In this document: piece by piece, positions 58,796 through 64,000 of the stretch | Position numbering within the stretch: position 1 is the first letter of the stretch | Layout: the number at the start of each line of letters is the position of its first letter | DNA from: Cerrena zonata | Taxonomy: Eukaryota > Basidiomycota > Agaricomycetes > Polyporales > Cerrenaceae | DNA length: 64,000 bases | Assembly: GCA_038087015.1 (NCBI GenBank) | Contig: JASBNA010000114.1 | Coordinates: forward strand, 1 to 64,000 | Reading direction: 5' to 3' | Position numbers and translations under genes: made by a program | The notes under the pieces: model-generated | Told to the model about the DNA's origin: nothing | The model's database searches: none | What the model saw: only the letters and a program-made list of their open reading frames with translations

Positions 58796-59611
58796 ATATT
58801 AAATGCACCTTTTGTATGATTATCTACTTTCAACTTGTGTCTTATCCTTCACCATACTTTCGACACAAGAATGAGCACTGAAAGCAATGAAAGCATCAAC
58901 AAGTGTCAATCGCTCTTTGAAAGTGACCTCAAAGTGTGTGTCACTCTGTTGATGTTGTCTGAGCCACAACATAAACATACTGGTACCCCATACTCAGAAC
59001 ACATGGGTACCTTGGTCATACAACCTTGATCTATTATTGATGTATTTCATTACTAGCGCATTGAGTTTACTCTGGACTATGTTGATACCATCTCAATATC
59101 CTTTTCAACATCTGTTCTATTCATTTCTTTTGCACGGCTTCCAGTTTCCTTGACAATATTACTATCACTATTTGCCTCATCAGTAAGGCTTATACTTTAT
59201 CAATATATATATATATATCCTAATGTCTGTTATATTTGCTAAGTATCCATTATTTCTCTGGGGCCAGGTACTGAGCATCCCCCATTAGCAATCATACTAC
59301 CTGCACCTCAGACCGACTTTGTCTTGGATCTCAAAACTACTTCCCTCACGGGTAATAAAGCAAAGCTTGTATACGTTCCTAAGCTACATGAATTGATCAC
59401 ATATCAAGTAAGTACTGTTTCCCTCCTGGAACTGGCCAATCCTGATCTATCATCAAAGATCAAAAAAGTCATTGTTGACAAAGGTACATGGAAGATTGCC
59501 TTATCTGGTCTTGCAAGTGTACAGGATATTAAAGAGGATATCAAAAAGCAGCAGCATGTATATAATTAATAGTTGACTTGTGCTCTGGGAATTGTAGAAT
59601 AATATCATACT
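58796..59611 (+). other. Mostly non-coding; one unrecognised exon-like frame
   Basis: 59,324-59,569 reads LTGNKAKLVYVPKLHELITY and ends KEDIKKQQHVYN. It has plausible composition but no known family. AT-rich, with a (TA)n run at 59,201-59,217. Confidence 0.3.
59201..59217. repeat. (TA)n microsatellite
   Basis: About eight TA units. Confidence 0.85.
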
Positions 59612-60578
59612 CTAAATAAGGTCAGGTAATTGAATTGGTATATATAGCAACCAACCATGCAGGGAAGAGGGATGAGGTATGGTAATCACACTACAATAGA
59701 CATTTCCCTGCTTGTGAATATCACCAAGGGAGAAATAACCAATATCATCATCTAACTTGCATAGAATGTGCCCGTTTCTCATGTCATTATTTGCTCTGTT
59801 AATATCCCATAGGCATATGCAGCTTGAAGATATGGTGTAATCGTATTTCAACATTCAGATAGAATCAACTTGCCATCTTCTTCACCTGAGACAAGATCTA
59901 CTACACCAGAAGATTTAGTTACCCACTGATCTTTGACAACACCATAGGGAGTCTCAGCTGCCATAGAATACACGTGAGTAGAAATATAGAGGCTCCTTTG
60001 AGAGATATAGACATGAATTACATTGTGCTTCCATGCTAAGGCAATATATCTGTCATCTGATAGCATTTACCTCAGTCTGGTCTTGGACATCTAACTGGAT
60101 TGATTGACATGCAATAGAGCATCTCTGAGATATATCATAAATCCATACTGTATACCTAAGAAGACTACCTTTGGTGTAGATGTACGAGTAACTGCCTAAT
60201 ATATATGATCAGATCTAGTTAGTCTTCCAGGTTTGGTTCAAAGGTCATCAGATTACTAGTGTTATTGATTGTGACTGCATGACCACTATCAGTAATGTCG
60301 AGGGTGTATACTGACTTTCCAGTTTCAGCATTGACTAATTTGTGAACACCAGTAAGGTCCTTTAGCTCATCATCATCAGAGGTGCATGTTATTGCAAGAA
60401 TATGACCAGCTGAAAGGCCAGTTCTCCAAGGGAAATCTGAGATCATATGTCTTCTGCTTGCTATGGTGATAGAAATATCTCTCTTTTTCTTGTCCTGAGG
60501 AAGATAGAGAATTTTTTTCTTGGAATCAATAAGGATACTTGCATAATATAAAGTCAACATATCCATTATCTCCGCCAA
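59612..60578 (-). CDS. Unrecognised gene, possibly beta-propeller-like
   Basis: Several minus-strand exon-like frames lie in series: AGHILAITCTSDDDELKDLT and ETGKSVYTLDITDSGHAVTI (60,578-60,219), LSDDRYIALAWKHNVIHVYI and SSGVVDLVSGEEDGKLI (60,066-59,848), then ILCKLDDDIGYFSLGDIHKQ (59,854-59,612). Alternating beta-strand-like segments with D/S turns, repeated about every 40 residues, resemble WD40 or similar propellers. No canonical WD dipeptides are seen. Start and splice sites are not settled, and there may be stops. Low certainty. Confidence 0.3.
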
Positions 60579-60776
60579 TTGCTGGGAGTGGCTGGTTTGG
60601 CATATATCCTAGCTTTCTTGGGGGGCATTCTAGTCATAGCAAAATTTCTCATCAGTGCAAATCAAGTATTAAGAAAGAATACATTTATGCATTTGGGGCA
60701 ATTTCCCCCATTCTATTGATTTACAAGACCAAAACTTGACACATAAATCATAACCAGCAGAGGATAGAGTGTATGG

Positions 60777-61195
60777 CCCAATCCTAACATGCAAAGGGCC
60801 TTCCTGAGTAGAAGACTATTTACAAGTAATGAGGCAGCTTTATGTTGTATAGAAGATGGCTAATACCTGTGTAGCAATCTCATCATTCCCATCATCAGAG
60901 ATTGTGATAAGCTCCTACTTTCAGGGCTAGAATCCAAGGTCAGGTGGAATACCTTTTGAAAAAAGAAGCATTCACTATGTGACATTCTTGAAACCTACTC
61001 TTCCTGACGAATCCTATATCGTCTGAGTTATAGCCGAAGTCTTCAGAGTCCTGCAATACAATTAATGCCATTAACATGTTGACAACCTGACCTGAACCAG
61101 TTCAACTATCTCTGACCTTCCAGGGAATCTTATGTTGCAGCATACTTTTTGGGTTATTGTACTTTTGATGGGATTCAGAGGATATGGGAAATCTA
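60777..61195 (+). repeat. Diverged copy of the palindrome centre (first part)
   Basis: Aligns in the same orientation with 6211-6375 of the left arm and spacer (CCCAATCCTAAGATGCAAAG, CTTCAGAGTCCTGCAATA, ATTAATGCCATTAACATG), with an insertion of about 170 bases after TAATGAGGC. Its last 70 bases (61,127-61,195) are the reverse complement of the spacer segment near 6468-6531. Confidence 0.85.
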
Positions 61196-61236
61196 GCCAT
61201 ACCTGAACCAGTTCAACTATCTCTGACCTTCTGGGG
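61088..61236. repeat. Direct repeat of about 35 bases
   Basis: ACCTGAACCAGTTCAACTAT followed by CTCTGACCTTC occurs at about 61,092 and again at 61,201. Confidence 0.85.
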
Positions 61237-61321
61237 TACTCACAACTAGTCAGATTACCATTGACCAGAAACTTGGTGGTGAGAATGTTGAAATATCATA
61301 CTGTGGCAGCACCTATTGCTT

Positions 61322-61475
61322 CCTCAGTTGATCACAAAAATATGAGGCAACTGTATGTTGAATGAATAACGGCTATATTACTGAACAATGCCAGTACAAT
61401 ACCATTCCCATATCCTCTGAATCCCATCAAAATTACAATAACCCAAAAATTATGCTGTGACATAAGGTTCCCCTG
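61322..61475 (+). repeat. Copy of the palindrome spacer (second part)
   Basis: About 150 bases from CTTCCTCAGTTGATCA to ACATAAG match the spacer (6377-6527) with few changes. Homology stops at GGTTCCCC, where the giant repeat continues into its right arm. Confidence 0.88.
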
Positions 61476-61521
61476 AAGAGCAGAGATAGCTGAATCGGCC
61501 GACCTCCTTCAGGTTTCTAAA

Positions 61522-61746
61522 ATGCTCGCCTCTGCTCGGAAACCCCAAGCATCCCAGCATCAGGAGGAGATCATTGTGGATGATATATCAAACCCCTCAA
61601 GGATGCCAATCTTTGATCAGCCCCAGGTGAAGCCTCGACGTCGATCAATCCCAGCAAAGCCACGACCCAACGCATTCGATCGCCCTTTCAAACTTCCTAG
61701 TCCTAGCTCAATGGTCCTCTCGAACAAAGCTACTGACTCTGGATAA
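61522..61746 (+). CDS. Unrecognised 74-codon frame
   Basis: ATG frame starting MLASARKPQASQHQEEIIVD, rich in Pro, Ser, Lys and Arg (KPRRRSIPAKPRPNAFDRPF), ending at a TAA/TGA context near 61,746. It looks like a disordered protein tail or an exon. No family or partner exon found. Confidence 0.3.
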   Translation: MLASARKPQASQHQEEIIVDDISNPSRMPIFDQPQVKPRRRSIPAKPRPNAFDRPFKLPSPSSMVLSNKATDSG

Positions 61747-62045
61747 CCTCAGCTCGAAGAGGCGACTACGATTTGACGGAGTCGCTGTCTACACAATGAG
61801 GGTCAATGAATATATACTCGGTATGGATAAATACTGAAGGAGCAGAGAGTAAGAAATGAATGTCTCCCACTGTAGCCGGTATACCGAAGGGTGTGAAACA
61901 TAAGCATGTAAATGGTACCTTGCTGTAGTAGTAAAACGCTTTCTAACGCTATACAATACATGGGGTAACGTGTGTGGGAATATGCCAAATCCGCGGATTT
62001 CGCCGAGAGTGCAAGACTTTTTGCCGCCACTGTAACTGTGTTCTT

Positions 62046-62735
62046 ACTATCACACCACCGAAGTCTAACACCCCTTTGGTGCTCTTCATTTTTTGAGGCT
62101 CTTTCCTCAGTGTTTTCTCTAGTTGCTGCATGTACAGATAGCCTACCTTCTTAGCTATAATGTGGTGAACTCCACGGAAAAAATAATAGAGGATTGACTG
62201 CGACGGCCAAGTTTTGACGGAAGCATAGAGTTTAACAGAGATGTCACGGAACATTCACACCGGAGTGACGTCGGCATCCTTCGAAACCTGACAAGCAATC
62301 CATCAGCCAGAGCTTGACAGGCTCATGCTGACCTTGATGGGCCACCGCTTACGGCAGAGTTTTATTTCAGCATGGAATCCGGGTGGCTGGTATCACACTT
62401 TGCGAGGCAACATCTAAGTTTTACCATTTCCCGTTTATTAATCAAAGGGTCGCAGAGCTGCAATGAGTTATTTGGGCACATGAATTTCTTATCTGAGAGC
62501 CAGAAGGAGATCGGTTGGCAGGTGAGTGTGTGATTCACTGTAACTGCAGTGTCAAAATCATACCTTTCCCCTCTGACACACACTGAACTTTACACCGAAC
62601 CTACTATAAATCTGTACAGTTCGTGGAGTAGTTTATCTCTGCCATATACATGCACTGCTGATTTCAATTACATGTGGAAACTGTAGAACGCATAGGGTTC
62701 GACAATTTGGTGAAGCGTCAAACTCCAGTGATGTG
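62046..62735 (+). repeat. Third copy of the arm segment 3306-3995
   Basis: Same orientation as the left arm, offset 58,740, with over 95% identity by eye. It keeps the splice-bordered exon at 62,371-62,521. At six sites where the arms differ it agrees with the right arm. Confidence 0.92.
62371..62521 (+). CDS. Candidate internal exon, third copy
   Basis: Same 50-codon frame as at 3631-3781, bordered by TTTATTTCAG and GTGAGT. It has Asn in place of the left-arm Lys, like the right arm. Confidence 0.28.
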
Positions 62736-62999
62736 ATAGTACTATGTAACATAATCCGTCGGTAATGGAATCTACGCGATCTCTTCTTACGGGATTACCT
62801 ACCTTTCCTATGAAAAGTATGGTACGCTTCGAATTTGATATCGCGCGCTAGTGCCTACCAGAATGCTAATTAGGTTACCCTACTGCGATCGTGTGCCATT
62901 TTTGTATGCCAGGACACGTCTTACTGCTCTATCCTCTCGCGCTACATTACCTCTACGGATCTAATCGTGTTCCAGACTTCTCAGATGACTCTACTGATA

Positions 63000-63480
63000 A
63001 CTCAATAACGGTAGTTAGTGCAGTCGAACAACAGAAGCTCCAAAAAGTGGCGCTATCAAATGATTTGCTCCACCGGCTGTAACACTGCTAGGCTTTAACA
63101 AAGATCAATTGCACGTACCATCGTCCGCTCATCTCCTGTTGTATCATATCTTACTGTAGTCCAACCCCACATTTATCACTAGCGTGTTCTCAGGACTCCT
63201 CAGACGCTCTCAGATCACTTTCACTGATGGTCGAGCTACAGCTTGAGCGGTGAACGGAGTGGAGCTGAGCTAGGCGCGATCAGCATGGTCGGCTCATGGG
63301 CTGAGCGTGCCAGGTATATAACCATTACAACCATCTCAATGACGATGGTCAGCGCAGTCGAGCAACAGAGCTCCAAGAAGTGGCGCTATCAAATGATTTA
63401 CTCCGTCGGCTGTGTCACTGCAAGGTATTGACAGAGATCAATTAAACGTACCATCAACCATCGACCGTTCATCTCTTGTT
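63000..63480. repeat. Tandem duplication of about 135 bases, spaced 335
   Basis: GTGGCGCTATCAAATGATTT with flanking GCAGTCGA-CAACAGA and AGATCAATT-ACGTACCATC is present at about 63,023-63,135 and again at 63,356-63,475, roughly 85% alike. Neither copy has a convincing gene. Confidence 0.8.
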
Positions 63481-64000
63481 CTGAAATATCTTAAACACTT
63501 GTCATAACACAAATCCCTGTCTATATCAGCCAACATCAACAAATCGTTGACTGTATGAGGGTCACGTCGGCGAGACAGTTAAGTGTCCATAAATGATGCT
63601 CGGGTGTCAGTGGGGGAGTTGGCCCCTCTCACATCAAGAGACATCATGGCCCGCCGGCATTTTCTCCATCTGTATTTACTGGCTGATTTACTATCGTTAT
63701 TGAGTTAGCTGGAATAACGCGCACTGGCGTAACTTGGCTGTGCAATCGTGCGAAGATGGACGTCAAACGTTGGACAACAGAATGCTCGGTACTAGTCTTA
63801 TTCCGAGATTCGTGTTCCCCGCTCGGTACCAGCTAACGACTCCTTACTAAATATTTGGTCACTTATCTAGCCTGTTCATCTTAATGAACAGTCGTGTCAT
63901 TTATGCTTGGCACTCCTGGCTTTGAGAATTTTCCACGCCCGTCGTACGGTAGCTGCCAGCCTAGGCTCTCGGACGCTGGTATTTCGTTTGCAGAGTGATT
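63481..64000. other. No gene recognised
   Basis: No frame, known repeat or RNA gene seen up to the window end. Confidence 0.4.

Noticed and set aside
1..64000. CRISPR arrays, bacterial operons, rRNA or tRNA genes, telomeric TTAGGG arrays
   Set aside because: None seen. Spliced genes and transposon types show a fungal chromosome, and no run of telomere repeats accompanies the palindrome.

Overview
The window looks like a repeat-rich, gene-poor accessory region of a filamentous fungus, most likely a mushroom-type basidiomycete (Agaricomycetes). Genes are split by 40-80 base introns with GTRAGT donors and YAG acceptors. The transposon families are those typical of basidiomycetes: Plavaka (CACTA-like), KDZ with CxC5/CxC6 cysteine clusters, and a non-LTR retrotransposon. 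Several ordinary fungal gene families appear as relics. All family calls come from reading translations by eye; no database was searched.

Region 1 (1-12,874) is one huge inverted repeat: two arms of 6,340 bases around a 194-base spacer, with the left arm running off the window start. Each arm carries an apparently intact five-exon gene for an unrecognised 111-residue protein, the end of a second gene, and several unrecognised reading frames. Pieces of the same repeat occur a third time at 60.8-62.7 kb. Small differences between the arms make a simple fold-back assembly artefact less likely and hint at gene conversion.

Region 2 (12.9-24 kb) holds a decayed PHO80-like cyclin, a nearly complete but frameshifted Plavaka transposase, an unknown lysine/serine-rich gene and a clean four-exon gene for a 128-residue unknown protein.

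Region 3 (24.6-30.1 kb) is a same-strand mosaic of truncated host genes that still keep introns: chitin synthase, phosphatidylserine decarboxylase, inositol-type sugar transporter, a DUF2415/WD40-like protein and a GH3 beta-glucosidase. This looks like gene-fragment capture by a DNA transposon, possibly a Helitron, although no element ends were identified.

Region 4 (31-45 kb) contains a DUF7918-like gene, a 1.7 kb non-autonomous element with terminal inverted repeats and a TA duplication, a basidiomycete-type gene interrupted by one stop, a SAP-like gene fragment, a 5'-truncated LINE, and an apparently intact SPT5-like gene with an acidic N-terminus and KOW motifs.

Region 5 (45-64 kb) contains a hairpin MITE, a RING finger fragment, a decayed SPT5-like copy, a leucine-rich F-box-type gene, an RTC4-like gene lying tail to tail with a KDZ transposase, a decayed second Plavaka-like transposase, an unknown propeller-like gene, and the third copies of the inverted-repeat family. 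The host genes do not form a pathway. The common theme is mobile elements, duplication and decay.
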